A stretch of 24,089 nucleotides of DNA, taken from positions 1 through 24,089 of the IMG/VR virus record IMGVR_UViG_3300013108_000108. One strand, written 5' to 3'. The DNA comes from a virus. A program made the translations under genes and the position numbers. The notes under the pieces were generated by a model. That model made no database searches, had not been told where the DNA came from, and saw only the letters and a program-made list of their open reading frames with translations. How positions within the stretch are numbered: the stretch's first letter is position 1; each line of letters begins with the position of its first letter. Below are positions 1-8,196 of this stretch, piece after piece.

Positions 1-1
1 T

Positions 2-91
2 GATTTACATAGTTTTAGGATTAACATTAATAGCGATATCATTGATGTTATAAATAGAATTGCGAGAGCAATAGGTTATAAGAGGTTATAA
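2..91 (+). CDS. C-terminal end of an unknown gene cut by the window start
   Basis: The frame from base 2 is open for 29 codons and stops with TAA, three bases before the terminator stem. The visible tail is mixed, with an isoleucine-rich stretch and a basic end (IGYKRL). No family can be named. A competing reading exists: the frame from base 3 gives a very hydrophobic tail (YIVLGLTLIAISLML) that stops at 51-53, which could be the last membrane helix of a different protein. I prefer the first frame because its stop sits against the terminator, but the two cannot be separated from so short a piece. Confidence 0.4.
   Translation, partial: DLHSFRININSDIIDVINRIARAIGYKRL
49..56 (+). promoter_or_regulatory. 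Exact TATAAATA octamer (T4-type late promoter consensus)
   Basis: The octamer equals the T4 late-promoter consensus. If the upstream gene stops at 53 (the alternative frame), the motif sits at a gene end, as the other copies in this window do. If the upstream gene runs to 91, the motif is inside coding sequence and is probably chance. A start about 6 nt downstream would give an RNA of about 80 nt ending at the terminator at 94-140. Confidence 0.2.
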
Positions 92-93
92 CC
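73..93 (+). repeat. Two direct copies of AGGTTATAA, second part of a palindrome
   Basis: AGGTTATAA occurs at 73-81 and again at 83-91, a 10-base period. The second copy is part of the perfect palindrome GGTTATAACC (84-93). The spacing matches one helical turn, which would suit a protein binding one face of DNA. It could equally be low-complexity gene-end sequence. Confidence 0.35.
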
Positions 94-140
94 AAACCCA
101 CAACGTCCTTTATTTGCCATAAAGCGTTGTGGGTTTTTTT
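94..140 (+). terminator. Rho-independent terminator
   Basis: Inverted repeat AAACCCACAACG (94-105) / CGTTGTGGGTTT (125-136), with a 19-base loop and a run of T to 140. It ends the upstream transcript. The core CCCACA/TGTGGG is shared with the terminator at 22735-22761. Confidence 0.9.
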
Positions 141-222
141 GTGACTGCCAAATCTTGGTTTTAAGCAACGATCGTCAATTAAGCTCACTTACACCTTAAT
201 GCCGTTAAATCACACAAAAAAG
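141..222. other. Non-coding stretch with no recognised content
   Basis: Between the terminator and the first ATAAATA motif I see no convincing ORF with a ribosome site, no good -35/-10 pair and no strong hairpin. Confidence 0.5.
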
Positions 223-230
223 AATAAATA
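223..230 (+). promoter_or_regulatory. Putative T4-type late promoter, AATAAATA
   Basis: AATAAATA followed by CTAG, in a non-coding gap. By analogy with T4 late promoters (octamer at about -13 to -6), transcription would start near 236. That is exactly where the GC-rich structured segment begins. The assignment rests on motif resemblance and position only. Confidence 0.45.
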
Positions 231-235
231 CTAGC

Positions 236-318
236 GCCTGTCAGACAGTGGGGGTTCTGCCCTGACACGCTGGCTCGGGAGTGTTACATTCCTTGTTGAC
301 TTCCGGGCTGTTTTCTGT
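236..318 (+). ncRNA. Putative structured small RNA or leader RNA
   Basis: A GC-rich island in an AT-rich gap. Two hairpins can be drawn. The first is TGTCAG (239-244) with CTGACA (262-267), plus an inner CAG/CTG pairing. The second is a 12-base-pair stem without mismatches, 271-282 with 299-310, around a 16-base loop. Four of its pairs are G-U, so it folds well as + strand RNA and poorly as the complement, which argues for transcription on this strand. The second stem is followed by TTTTCTGTT, so it may be a weak terminator. An ATAAATA motif lies just before the element and another just after. No match to a known RNA family is recognised. Confidence 0.45.
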
Positions 319-330
319 TGATTCAATTTG

Positions 331-338
331 GATAAATA
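331..338 (+). promoter_or_regulatory. Putative late promoter GATAAATA upstream of the tail-fibre block
   Basis: GATAAATA lies 41 bases before the ATG at 380. A 6-base-pair hairpin, TTGTAT (342-347) / ATACAA (354-359), follows it. If the start were 6 nt after the octamer (about 344), most of the first hairpin arm would be absent from the RNA, so promoter and hairpin may be alternative readings. The same octamer precedes the portal and scaffold genes. Confidence 0.5.
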
Positions 339-379
339 AACTTGTATAAAGACATACAAAACAACAAGGAAATCATACT

Positions 380-505
380 ATGGAAACAGAACTAAACAAG
401 TTAATTAAGAGTTTAACAGCCCTCTCTAATCTAGCATTAATTTACCTTACTATTACGTGGGGATATGCAGGTTTAGAATTCATATTAAGGAGTATATTAA
501 ACTAA
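380..505 (+). CDS. 41-residue single-helix membrane protein
   Basis: A small ORF, ATG to TAA. A ribosome site AAGGA (366-370) lies nine bases upstream. The product starts METELNKLIKSL and continues with one long hydrophobic stretch, residues about 14-40 (LSNLALIYLTITWGYAGLEF and on), consistent with one transmembrane helix. Its TAA overlaps the ATG of the next gene in the junction TAATG, so the two are probably translationally coupled. It is the first gene after the putative promoter at 331. The role is unknown: a holin-like or host-envelope peptide is possible, but no family is recognised. Confidence 0.6.
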   Translation: METELNKLIKSLTALSNLALIYLTITWGYAGLEFILRSILN

Positions 506-837
506 TGGCAGCCGCAGAATATAATATAACAATTTCACAGAATGCAGACTTTACACGAAGCTTTCAACTAAAAGAAGCCAATGTAGTTGTTGATATAACA
601 AACAAAACGTTTTCTGGAAAGATTAAAAAGAATTACAACGAAACATCAGGCACTGACTTTACTGCAACAAATACAAACAATGCACAAGGTTTGTGGACAA
701 TGAGTCTTAGTGATACACAAACAGCCGCTCTTAAACCCGGCGATAATGTGTATGATATTGTAATGACAGACACAGTTAGTGGAGAGAAAACAAGATTACT
801 ACAAGGTAAAGCATACGTTAGCCCAGGAGTTAGTTAA
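505..837 (+). CDS. Small tail/baseplate-type beta protein
   Basis: The ATG at 505 starts MAAAEYNITISQNADF and gives 110 residues. It is preferred over an upstream GTG at 457 because AAGGAG lies at 487-492 and the start overlaps the previous stop. The pattern of an alternating polar/hydrophobic N-terminus, a middle segment with L-S-D-T-Q-T-A-A-L and then Y-D-I-V-M-T-D-T is typical of the short immunoglobulin-like or BppU-type proteins found next to phage tail fibres. It is followed without a gap by the giant fibre at 838. A structural role at the tail tip or fibre base is inferred from fold impression and position; no catalytic residues are evident. Confidence 0.65.
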   Translation: MAAAEYNITISQNADFTRSFQLKEANVVVDITNKTFSGKIKKNYNETSGTDFTATNTNNAQGLWTMSLSDTQTAALKPGDNVYDIVMTDTVSGEKTRLLQGKAYVSPGVS

Positions 838-3800
838 ATGAGCACATATACAATATTGCCAAAAGATGATAGTAATTTGGCAGTTACAGTCACCAGTGAT
901 GATCAAAGTCAAGTCATAGTTGTTGATTCAACCACACAACAAGTCACAGTTACAGAAGATGTAATAAGTGTTAGTGTTACACCAGGTCTTATTGGCAGTT
1001 TAACTGTTGATAGTGTTAATGGACACACTGGTTTGGTTGTATTAGACACTGATGATATTTCAGAAGGAACCAACAACAAATATTACACCGCAAGTCGAGA
1101 TACCGCACAATTCAATATTGATTTAGCATTAAAGACCACAGATGATTTAACTGAGGGTTCAACCAACGAATATTTTACAGATGCTAGAGCCAGAGCAGTT
1201 ATCAGTGGTGCTGGTGATATCAATTATAATAGTGCCACAGGTGTTATCAGCTTTGATAGTTCAAGCCTTGTTACAAGTGTAAACGGACAAGATGGTGCCG
1301 TTGTATTAAGCACATCAGACATCAGTGAAGGCTCAAACAAATACTGGACACAATTGCGTTTTGACAATGCATTAGGCAGTGCATCAACCACAGAATTACC
1401 AGAAGGCACAAATCTTTATTATACACCTGCCAGAGTTCAAAGTGTTATTACACAAAATACAGAACAATTTATAAAAGCTGATTCAACAGAAACCCTAACA
1501 AACAAATCAGGAAACATATCACAGTGGTCAAATGATAGTGATTATGTTACAAGTGTTAATGGAATTGAAGGTCCATCAACAGTATTAGACACAGACAATA
1601 TTCAAGAAGATACAAGCCCAACAAACAAATGGTTCACAGAAGCTAGAAGTAGAGCTTCAATTAGTGTAAACGACACTGGTGGAGATGGAAGTTTAAGTTA
1701 CGACAACACCACAGGTGTTCTTACTTACACAGGCCCAGCACCAAGTGATGTTAGAGTTTTACTAAGTGCCGTTGATGCTGGTGGAGATGGAAGCTTCAGT
1801 TATGATAGTTCAACTGGTGCATTCACTTACACTGGACCAAGTGCCACAGAAGTAAGAGCACACTTTACAGATGGTGTTGGAACAACTTATGATAACACTG
1901 ACGGAAGCTTTGACATTGGACAACCAGTTGGAACCAATGATGATGTAGAATTTAACAATGTTGTTGCTGATGAATTCATTGGAACAATAAGAGGTGAACA
2001 AGTATTCTTAGCTGAAGCAAGTGAAAATTTAAGCAAAGGCGATGTTGTTTATATTGATGGTGTTGCAGGAAACACACCAACAGTTGCTAAAGCTGATGCA
2101 GATGATACTGCTAAAATGCCAGCCTTTGGTTTAGCCAATGCTGACACAACCAGTGGAAACAGTGTTGAAGTTGTAGTTAACGGACAAATACATAATCTTG
2201 ACACAAGTGGTTTTAATTTAGGTGATAATGTTTACGTATCAACCACAGCAGGTGTGTTAACAAATGTGCCACCAAGTGGTGAAAACACTCTATTACAAAG
2301 TATTGGTAAAGTAGAAAGAGTTCACGCTAATGTTGGAGCAATATTTGTTAGTGGTGCGGGTAGAACAAATGCTACACCAAACTTAGATGATGGAAACATA
2401 TTCATTGGAAATGCTGCGAACTCAAGTTCAACTGCAACGCTAGATACCAGCATTGTTCCAGAAAATACTAATTTATATTACACAGACTCTAGAGCTGATG
2501 CCAGAGTCGATTTACAAACAGGAGCCAACCTCGACCTAAGTTTTGCGGACACAGATGACTTAGCAGAAGGACCATCAAACCTTTATTACACAGACGGCAG
2601 AGCTAGACTCAGTTTAACTGTTACAGATAACGGTGGTGATGGAAGTATCACGTATGACAGTGCTACAGGTGAAATTGATTACACCGGACCAAATCAAACA
2701 GAAGTAAGAGCACATATTACAAAAGCATTTGTTGATGCATTAGGCATTCAAGCGTCAAGTGTAGATGCTGACAGTGTTGCATTAGGCACAGATACAACAG
2801 GTGATTATGTGCAAAGCATTACAGGAACAGCAAACAAAATTGAAGTAAGCGGAAGTGGAACAGAAGGTAGACCAGTTACATTAACGTTACCAAGCACAGT
2901 TCAAATTGCACAAGATTTAACTGTAGGCGGAAACCTTACTGTAAACGGTGACTTAACATATCTAAACACAACAGACTTACAAATACAAGATAACTTATTT
3001 GAACTAAATGCAGGCTTAACAGGCGCACCAACAAATGACAGTGGAATGTTAGTTCAAAGAGGAACTGAAACAAATCAAATCTTTATGTGGGACGAAAGTG
3101 TAGACAAGTTTACATTGGGTGCCACTGCCAGTGAAGAAGGTGCTAAAGGAAACATAAGTGTTACTGTTGGAACATTGGTTGCAAACATTGAAGGTGATGT
3201 TACTGGTGATTTAACTGGTAATTCAAGTGGAACACACACAGGTGCAGTTATTGGTGATGTTACTGGTGATGTATTGGGTGATGTTACAGGTAACTTAACA
3301 GGTGATTCAAGTGGAACACACACTGGACCTGTTACAGGAACAACTGTTACTGCAAGTGGTGGATTTCAAGGTTCATTGGTTGGTCAAGTTACAGGAAATG
3401 TTACTGGAGATGTTACTGGAGATGTCACAGGCGATGTTACAGGTAAAATAACATCAACAGGAACAGGCGCACAAAAGAGTGTATTTACAGAAGTTGACAT
3501 CAATGGTGGCACAATAGATGGCACACCAATTGGCGGCAATGTAGCAAGCACAGGTGAATTTACAACTGTATCAACCACAGGTTCAATTACTGCTAATACA
3601 GGATTTGTTGGAAATGTAACAGGTGATGTTACAGGTTCAGTTACTGGAAACGTTACAGGAAATGTTACAGGAAACTTAACAGGTGATGTTACTGGTAATG
3701 TTAGTGGAACTGCCGGCACTGTTACAAGTTTAAGCAATCACGATACAGATGATCTAAGTGAAGGATCAACTAATCTATATTACACAACAACACGAGCCAA

Positions 3801-6800
3801 CACAGACTTTGATAGTAGATTAGCTACCAAAGACACAGACGATTTAGCAGAAGGTTCAAATGAATATTATACAGATGCCAAAGTATTAACTAAGATTAAC
3901 AACACCAGCATTGACGGTTTAAGCGATGTTGACACAACCACAGATACACCATCAGTTGCACAAGTATTAGAATGGGACGGAACCAATTGGGTCCCAGGTG
4001 ACTCAGGTATTGGTGATGTTACACAAACAGGCACACAAACACTAACCAACAAAACACTAACAACACCAATTATAGATGAATTAGGTAATAATGAAATTCA
4101 TTTGCCTCTTGATACAGGTTCAAATCATACTTTAATAAGTTCAACAGCATTAACTACTGGAACAAGTGGATTGCCAAACAGTCCATATATTAATAGATTC
4201 CACAGTAAATTAAAATTAAACACAGACTATAGTGGAAGTGATCAAGAATACTTTAGTGTAAGAGCGGCATACAGTGCCAATAATCCAGCTGCTACACCAA
4301 CAACAAGTGACAATTATATATCTGTAATGGAATTGCGTGGCACTGGTTCAAATATTGCCCATCAACTGCCAGGCTATGATCCAGATCATCTTGGTAAACA
4401 AAATGTTATAAGAAGTGTTGTATCAGGAGATGGATACGATCCTACCATGGGTAGACTGCAAATTGATGCAAGTGAACTTATATTCTTTGACAACGCATAC
4501 AAGTTCCCGTCAAGTTCCCCTGCAACTGGAGAAGTGTTATACGCTCAACATCTTAACAACGGCATAATGCAGTTGGGTTGGACTTCAAACACTGGAACAG
4601 TTTCAAGTGTTAACAGTCTTTCAGGCGCAGTTGTATTAAACACAGATGATATTGATGAAGATGCTAATCCAACAAACTTATATTACACAGATGCTAGAGT
4701 AGAAAGCAAATTAAACGCCACTAACTTAGATGAAATGCAGGATGTTGTTTATACAACAGCTCCACAGGCAGGTGAAGTGTTGCTATGGGATAGCAATGTT
4801 TTTCCAAATGGTGCATGGAGACCAAACGTAGTATCAGGAACAGGAACAGTAACAAGTGTTACAGGTGGAGTTGGTTTAACTGGTGGAACTATTACAACTG
4901 CCGGAACATTAGACGTTGATGTTGGAACAACTGCAAACAAGATAGTTCAATTAACTGGTAATGCAAAACTACCAGCAGTTGATGGTTCATTATTAACAAA
5001 TGTGCCAGCGTCAGGTGTGCAAAGTATTACACCAGGACCAGGTTTATATAATACACAAGGTGGAACAGGTGTTCCTATTACAAACAGTGGACAAATCAAT
5101 GTAGATGTTGGAACATTTAGTAATGGTTATATTGACAAGATTTGTCAATTTGATTCAAGTGGTAGACTACCAGCAGTTGATGGTTCACAATTAACCAGCT
5201 TGGCCTGGAGTGCATTAACAGGCACACCTACTACTATTGCAGGTTATGGAATAACTGATGCATTTGATGGAGCATTCAGTTCACTAAGTGGAACACCTAC
5301 TACTATTGCAGGTTATGGAATTACAGATGCATTTGATGGCGATTACAACAACTTAACAAACCAACCAACTATTCCAACAAACAACAATCAATTGACTAAC
5401 GGTGCAGGTTATACATCTAATACTGGAACCGTAACAAGTGTTGATAGTGGAACAGGATTAACAGGTGGACCAATTACAGGTTCTGGAACATTAAACGTTG
5501 ATGTTGGCACAGGTGCAAATCAAATAGTTCAATTAGATTCAAGTTCAAGACTACCAGCAGTCGACGGTTCACAGTTAACAAACATGCCATCAGGAACCAC
5601 AATCAACGGCAATGTAGACAACAGACTTATCACAGCTAGTGGAACAGCAAACACATTAAATGGTGAAGCTGACTTTACTTGGGATGGAAGCAATGCAGTT
5701 ATAGATGGTGATAACGGTTCAGGTGGTGGTGGCACTAGACTTGTAACACCAGTATTACATTTGAAAACAAGTGATAGTGGTTGGTATGCTGGACAGTTGA
5801 TGTGTAGTGATGCAAACGGTAAAGTGTTCACTCAGGTTGGACAACACAGCACATCTCTAGACACATATCAATGGAACATTACGCTAGATCCAGATAATAC
5901 ACATGGACGCTCAGGTGGTGTTACAACACATCCTGGTGATTACTTTATTGATTTCCAAAAAGATTATAAAGATCAAAGTGCCATTAAAATGAAGCAAAGA
6001 GTATTTGGTGCTAATGGTGGATTTGAATTAAGCATCCATGATGACTTTAACAGTGGATCACCAAGCTCAGGTCCAACTGGAGGTCCTGGATATGGATACA
6101 AACCATTTACACTTAAAGCAACTTCAATGACATTTGATAATGATGGTGATTCATACAAATTCCCTACAGGTGATGGAACTGCAGATCAGATAATAACAAC
6201 AGATGGTAATGGTAATTTAACATTTGTAGATCCAGAAGTAACATTAACTGGAACAGAAACACTAACAAACAAAACACTGTCAGCACCTGTTATTAGCGGC
6301 GGAATAACTTATCCTGCTAACACTGGAAATGGTAATACATTTACACCATTAAAGATTACTAATGAATATGATTCAAGTTTAACATATGATTACAGTATAT
6401 GGAACGGTGCTTTCAATATGGAAAACTACACAGATCCATATAATAAGAAAGTTAATGTTTGGCAATTAAGTTCAGAAAACAGAAAGAATTTCTTTAGAAT
6501 TGATTTAGAAAATAAAGTAGGCGTAAACGGTGATGGAACCAAAGAAGCTTCAAGTGTTACTGCTGGTAGTTTTGTTACTGGAAACAGATATCAAATTACA
6601 AGTGTAGGAACCACAGACTTTACACAAATTGGTGCAGCAAGCAATACTGTTAATTTAACATTTACGGCAACTGGTGCAGGTAGTGGAACAGGCACAGCAG
6701 ATAATTGGGACACAGGTTCAGGTAGTGTGTTGTTTTCACTTAAAGGTGGAGATGACATTGGATTTGTTCTTGCAAGCGGCGGACTCTCAGTTGGAACCAA

Positions 6801-7206
6801 ATATAGAATTCACACTGTTGGCACAACAGACTTTACAGCCGTTGGTGCAGCAAACAACAATGTAGGCACAGAATTTGTTTGTGACGCTACAGGTTCAAGT
6901 GGATCAGGTGTTGCAGTTGATCTGAGTCCGACTGCTGGTGAATTTAATCAATTTACTGCACACACTGGAACACAAACTCCTCCAGGTTGGCGCACTAACT
7001 TGAGTTTTGATGCAGAAAAAATTAGAATACACAGTGCTTACAACTTACCAAAATCAGATGGAACAAACGGACAAGTAATAACAACTGATGGTAATGGACA
7101 ATTAAGTTTTGAAGATCCTGAAACAATTACACTGACAGAATTAAAATCAGTAGTAGCTGCAAGTTCAGACTTTGCAGACTTCCAAAGCAGAATAGCTGCA
7201 CTTTAG
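838..7206 (+). CDS. Giant repetitive tail fibre, 2122 residues
   Basis: A mosaic host-recognition fibre. The visible parts are as follows. About ten copies of a D-D-(L/I)-x-E-G-(S/T)-x-N-x-Y-Y-T-D-A-R-A type repeat are scattered over residues 75-1290. A compact domain at about 385-525 contains KGDVVYI and LDTSGFNLGDNVYVS and resembles decoration-type (DUF2190-like) sequence. A common marine-fibre segment lies at about 700-775. A block at about 785-960 consists mainly of G-D-V-T-G/G-N-V-T-G repeats. T-Q-T-L-T-N-K-T-L motifs are present, and two copies of GTPTTIAGYGITDAFDG lie at about 1460-1500. Two copies of a V-G-T-T-D-F-T-x-(I/V)-G-A module lie at about 1906-2019, and the C-terminus is ASSDFADFQSRIAAL. 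There is no S74 chaperone domain. It starts directly after the previous stop (TAAATG). The function is inferred from repeat types known in marine phage fibres. Confidence 0.85.
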   Translation: MSTYTILPKDDSNLAVTVTSDDQSQVIVVDSTTQQVTVTEDVISVSVTPGLIGSLTVDSVNGHTGLVVLDTDDISEGTNNKYYTASRDTAQFNIDLALKTTDDLTEGSTNEYFTDARARAVISGAGDINYNSATGVISFDSSSLVTSVNGQDGAVVLSTSDISEGSNKYWTQLRFDNALGSASTTELPEGTNLYYTPARVQSVITQNTEQFIKADSTETLTNKSGNISQWSNDSDYVTSVNGIEGPSTVLDTDNIQEDTSPTNKWFTEARSRASISVNDTGGDGSLSYDNTTGVLTYTGPAPSDVRVLLSAVDAGGDGSFSYDSSTGAFTYTGPSATEVRAHFTDGVGTTYDNTDGSFDIGQPVGTNDDVEFNNVVADEFIGTIRGEQVFLAEASENLSKGDVVYIDGVAGNTPTVAKADADDTAKMPAFGLANADTTSGNSVEVVVNGQIHNLDTSGFNLGDNVYVSTTAGVLTNVPPSGENTLLQSIGKVERVHANVGAIFVSGAGRTNATPNLDDGNIFIGNAANSSSTATLDTSIVPENTNLYYTDSRADARVDLQTGANLDLSFADTDDLAEGPSNLYYTDGRARLSLTVTDNGGDGSITYDSATGEIDYTGPNQTEVRAHITKAFVDALGIQASSVDADSVALGTDTTGDYVQSITGTANKIEVSGSGTEGRPVTLTLPSTVQIAQDLTVGGNLTVNGDLTYLNTTDLQIQDNLFELNAGLTGAPTNDSGMLVQRGTETNQIFMWDESVDKFTLGATASEEGAKGNISVTVGTLVANIEGDVTGDLTGNSSGTHTGAVIGDVTGDVLGDVTGNLTGDSSGTHTGPVTGTTVTASGGFQGSLVGQVTGNVTGDVTGDVTGDVTGKITSTGTGAQKSVFTEVDINGGTIDGTPIGGNVASTGEFTTVSTTGSITANTGFVGNVTGDVTGSVTGNVTGNVTGNLTGDVTGNVSGTAGTVTSLSNHDTDDLSEGSTNLYYTTTRANTDFDSRLATKDTDDLAEGSNEYYTDAKVLTKINNTSIDGLSDVDTTTDTPSVAQVLEWDGTNWVPGDSGIGDVTQTGTQTLTNKTLTTPIIDELGNNEIHLPLDTGSNHTLISSTALTTGTSGLPNSPYINRFHSKLKLNTDYSGSDQEYFSVRAAYSANNPAATPTTSDNYISVMELRGTGSNIAHQLPGYDPDHLGKQNVIRSVVSGDGYDPTMGRLQIDASELIFFDNAYKFPSSSPATGEVLYAQHLNNGIMQLGWTSNTGTVSSVNSLSGAVVLNTDDIDEDANPTNLYYTDARVESKLNATNLDEMQDVVYTTAPQAGEVLLWDSNVFPNGAWRPNVVSGTGTVTSVTGGVGLTGGTITTAGTLDVDVGTTANKIVQLTGNAKLPAVDGSLLTNVPASGVQSITPGPGLYNTQGGTGVPITNSGQINVDVGTFSNGYIDKICQFDSSGRLPAVDGSQLTSLAWSALTGTPTTIAGYGITDAFDGAFSSLSGTPTTIAGYGITDAFDGDYNNLTNQPTIPTNNNQLTNGAGYTSNTGTVTSVDSGTGLTGGPITGSGTLNVDVGTGANQIVQLDSSSRLPAVDGSQLTNMPSGTTINGNVDNRLITASGTANTLNGEADFTWDGSNAVIDGDNGSGGGGTRLVTPVLHLKTSDSGWYAGQLMCSDANGKVFTQVGQHSTSLDTYQWNITLDPDNTHGRSGGVTTHPGDYFIDFQKDYKDQSAIKMKQRVFGANGGFELSIHDDFNSGSPSSGPTGGPGYGYKPFTLKATSMTFDNDGDSYKFPTGDGTADQIITTDGNGNLTFVDPEVTLTGTETLTNKTLSAPVISGGITYPANTGNGNTFTPLKITNEYDSSLTYDYSIWNGAFNMENYTDPYNKKVNVWQLSSENRKNFFRIDLENKVGVNGDGTKEASSVTAGSFVTGNRYQITSVGTTDFTQIGAASNTVNLTFTATGAGSGTGTADNWDTGSGSVLFSLKGGDDIGFVLASGGLSVGTKYRIHTVGTTDFTAVGAANNNVGTEFVCDATGSSGSGVAVDLSPTAGEFNQFTAHTGTQTPPGWRTNLSFDAEKIRIHSAYNLPKSDGTNGQVITTDGNGQLSFEDPETITLTELKSVVAASSDFADFQSRIAAL
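3193..3720 (+). repeat. Degenerate GGTGATGTTACTGGT-type repeats inside the tail-fibre gene
   Basis: Repeating units of about 12-15 bases encode G-D-V-T-G, G-N-V-T-G and G-N-L-T-G. They occur in two clusters (about 3193-3336 and 3391-3714), separated by less repetitive sequence. Two copies of a longer unit encode L-T-G-(N/D)-S-S-G-T-H-T-G. The copies differ mainly at synonymous positions, which points to older duplications followed by drift. Confidence 0.75.
5221..5339 (+). repeat. Near-identical 50-base direct repeat in the tail-fibre gene
   Basis: Bases 5221-5270 and 5290-5339 match at 47 of 50 positions by direct comparison. Both encode GTPTTIAGYGITDAFDG, the known fibre repeat. Their period is 69 bases, a multiple of three, so gain or loss of one unit would keep the frame. 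Confidence 0.8.
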
Positions 7207-7215
7207 GAGATATAG

Positions 7216-7809
7216 ATGGCACAAATAATTAAACCAAAACGTAGACATACTAGTGGAGCACCAACAACAAGTGATTTGGTTGAAGGTGAAATTGCAGTAA
7301 ATACACATGATTACAGTATCTATGTTAGAGATGATGCAAACAATATATTAAGAGTTGGCGGTGTGCAAACACCAATGCTAGAAGACTTGGATACTGCATC
7401 ACATGAAATAAAAACTACAACATCAATAAACAGTAATCTTGGATTACCAAATGTTGTTAAGATGGGATCATATTTTAAATTACCACATGTTGACAGCACT
7501 CATGCAACTGATTTTAGAATTGATGCACAATACTGTGAAGTAGGCAAAAGATATATGATTTCAGTTGTAGGTGATACTGATTGGACTGCAATGGGAGCCA
7601 GTGCTAACTTAACAAATCAAATCTTTACATGCACGGCAACTGGAAGTGGAACTGGAACATGCCAAGTTGGTGATGATTATTTTGGAATAATAGCATATGA
7701 TCCAGGCTCTGAATATATGGTTGTATACAATGAATATGACAGTGATGCAACTTCAGGATCAGCAATAAGATTTGGCTGGCAGAAACTATCCAAAGGCCAG
7801 TTCACATAA
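7216..7809 (+). CDS. Second fibre-like or receptor-binding accessory protein
   Basis: 197 residues, with GGAG at 7207-7210 just before the ATG. The N-terminus (KPKRRHTSGAPTTSDLVEGE, then I-A-V-N-T-x-D-x-x-I-Y-V-R) is the short segment often found at the start of phage fibre and tropism proteins, thought to dock the fibre to the tail. Residues about 105-150 carry the same V-G-D-T-D-W-T-A-M-G-A ... T-G-S-G-T-G-T module found twice at the end of the preceding fibre. The C-terminus is acidic and aromatic without a recognised domain. It lies ten bases after the fibre, so the two probably act together. It may be a short side fibre or fibre cap. Confidence 0.65.
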   Translation: MAQIIKPKRRHTSGAPTTSDLVEGEIAVNTHDYSIYVRDDANNILRVGGVQTPMLEDLDTASHEIKTTTSINSNLGLPNVVKMGSYFKLPHVDSTHATDFRIDAQYCEVGKRYMISVVGDTDWTAMGASANLTNQIFTCTATGSGTGTCQVGDDYFGIIAYDPGSEYMVVYNEYDSDATSGSAIRFGWQKLSKGQFT

Positions 7810-7824
7810 TAAAGGAGATCTACC

Positions 7825-8181
7825 ATGATTGAAAATGCGGACAACACTGAGGACAAACAGGAAAAAGCAGCACCAAAGAAAGGTGCACCAAAAAAAGAAA
7901 TAGATGTAAAAGTGTTACGCAACTTATTAGAAATACAATGCACAATAAAAGAATGTGCCCATGTATTAGGTGTAAGCACAGATACATTACAAAGAAACTA
8001 CAAAGATGTAATCGCACAGGGTAAAACCCAAGGTAAAGTTGCATTACGTAGAGCACAATGGAGAAACGCAATTGAGAAGAACAATGTTACTATGCAAATT
8101 TGGCTTGGTAAAAATGTTCTTAACCAAAGCGATACTCCATTAGATGAAGAAGCAGGAACTATTCTGCCTTGGACTGATTAA
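7825..8181 (+). CDS. Terminase small subunit
   Basis: 118 residues with a strong ribosome site (AAAGGAGA). A lysine-rich N-terminus is followed by a helix-turn-helix at about 39-62 (CTIKECAHVLGVSTDTLQRN). Next is a basic helix (KVALRRAQWRNA) and the motif NVTMQIWLGKNVLNQSD (87-103), which is characteristic of one family of phage small terminases. The protein would recognise phage DNA and regulate the large terminase. It is separated from the large subunit by small membrane-protein genes rather than abutting it, which is the main oddity. Confidence 0.8.
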   Translation: MIENADNTEDKQEKAAPKKGAPKKEIDVKVLRNLLEIQCTIKECAHVLGVSTDTLQRNYKDVIAQGKTQGKVALRRAQWRNAIEKNNVTMQIWLGKNVLNQSDTPLDEEAGTILPWTD

Positions 8182-8196
8182 TATAAGGTAAAGTCA

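Noticed and set aside
236-318. tRNA or tmRNA in the GC-rich island
   Set aside because: No cloverleaf, no T-loop GGTTCGA with a paired stem, and no acceptor stem with a CCA position could be drawn.
3193-3720. Regular repeats resembling a CRISPR array
   Set aside because: The units are short, degenerate and in frame within a long coding sequence; there are no unique spacers of constant length.
3075-3737. Open reading frames on the - strand opposite the fibre repeats
   Set aside because: Their proteins are Val/Pro/Thr-rich mirror images of the G-D-V-T-G repeats, have no ribosome sites, and exist only because the sense codons avoid antisense stops.
6674-6865. Forward ORF of 63 codons within the fibre gene
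   Set aside because: Out-of-frame shadow (Gln/Leu-rich) of the fibre module, without a ribosome site.
7677-8071. Reverse-strand ORFs over the small terminase
   Set aside because: They are hydrophobic antisense readings over a well-supported forward gene, with no promoter or ribosome site on that strand.
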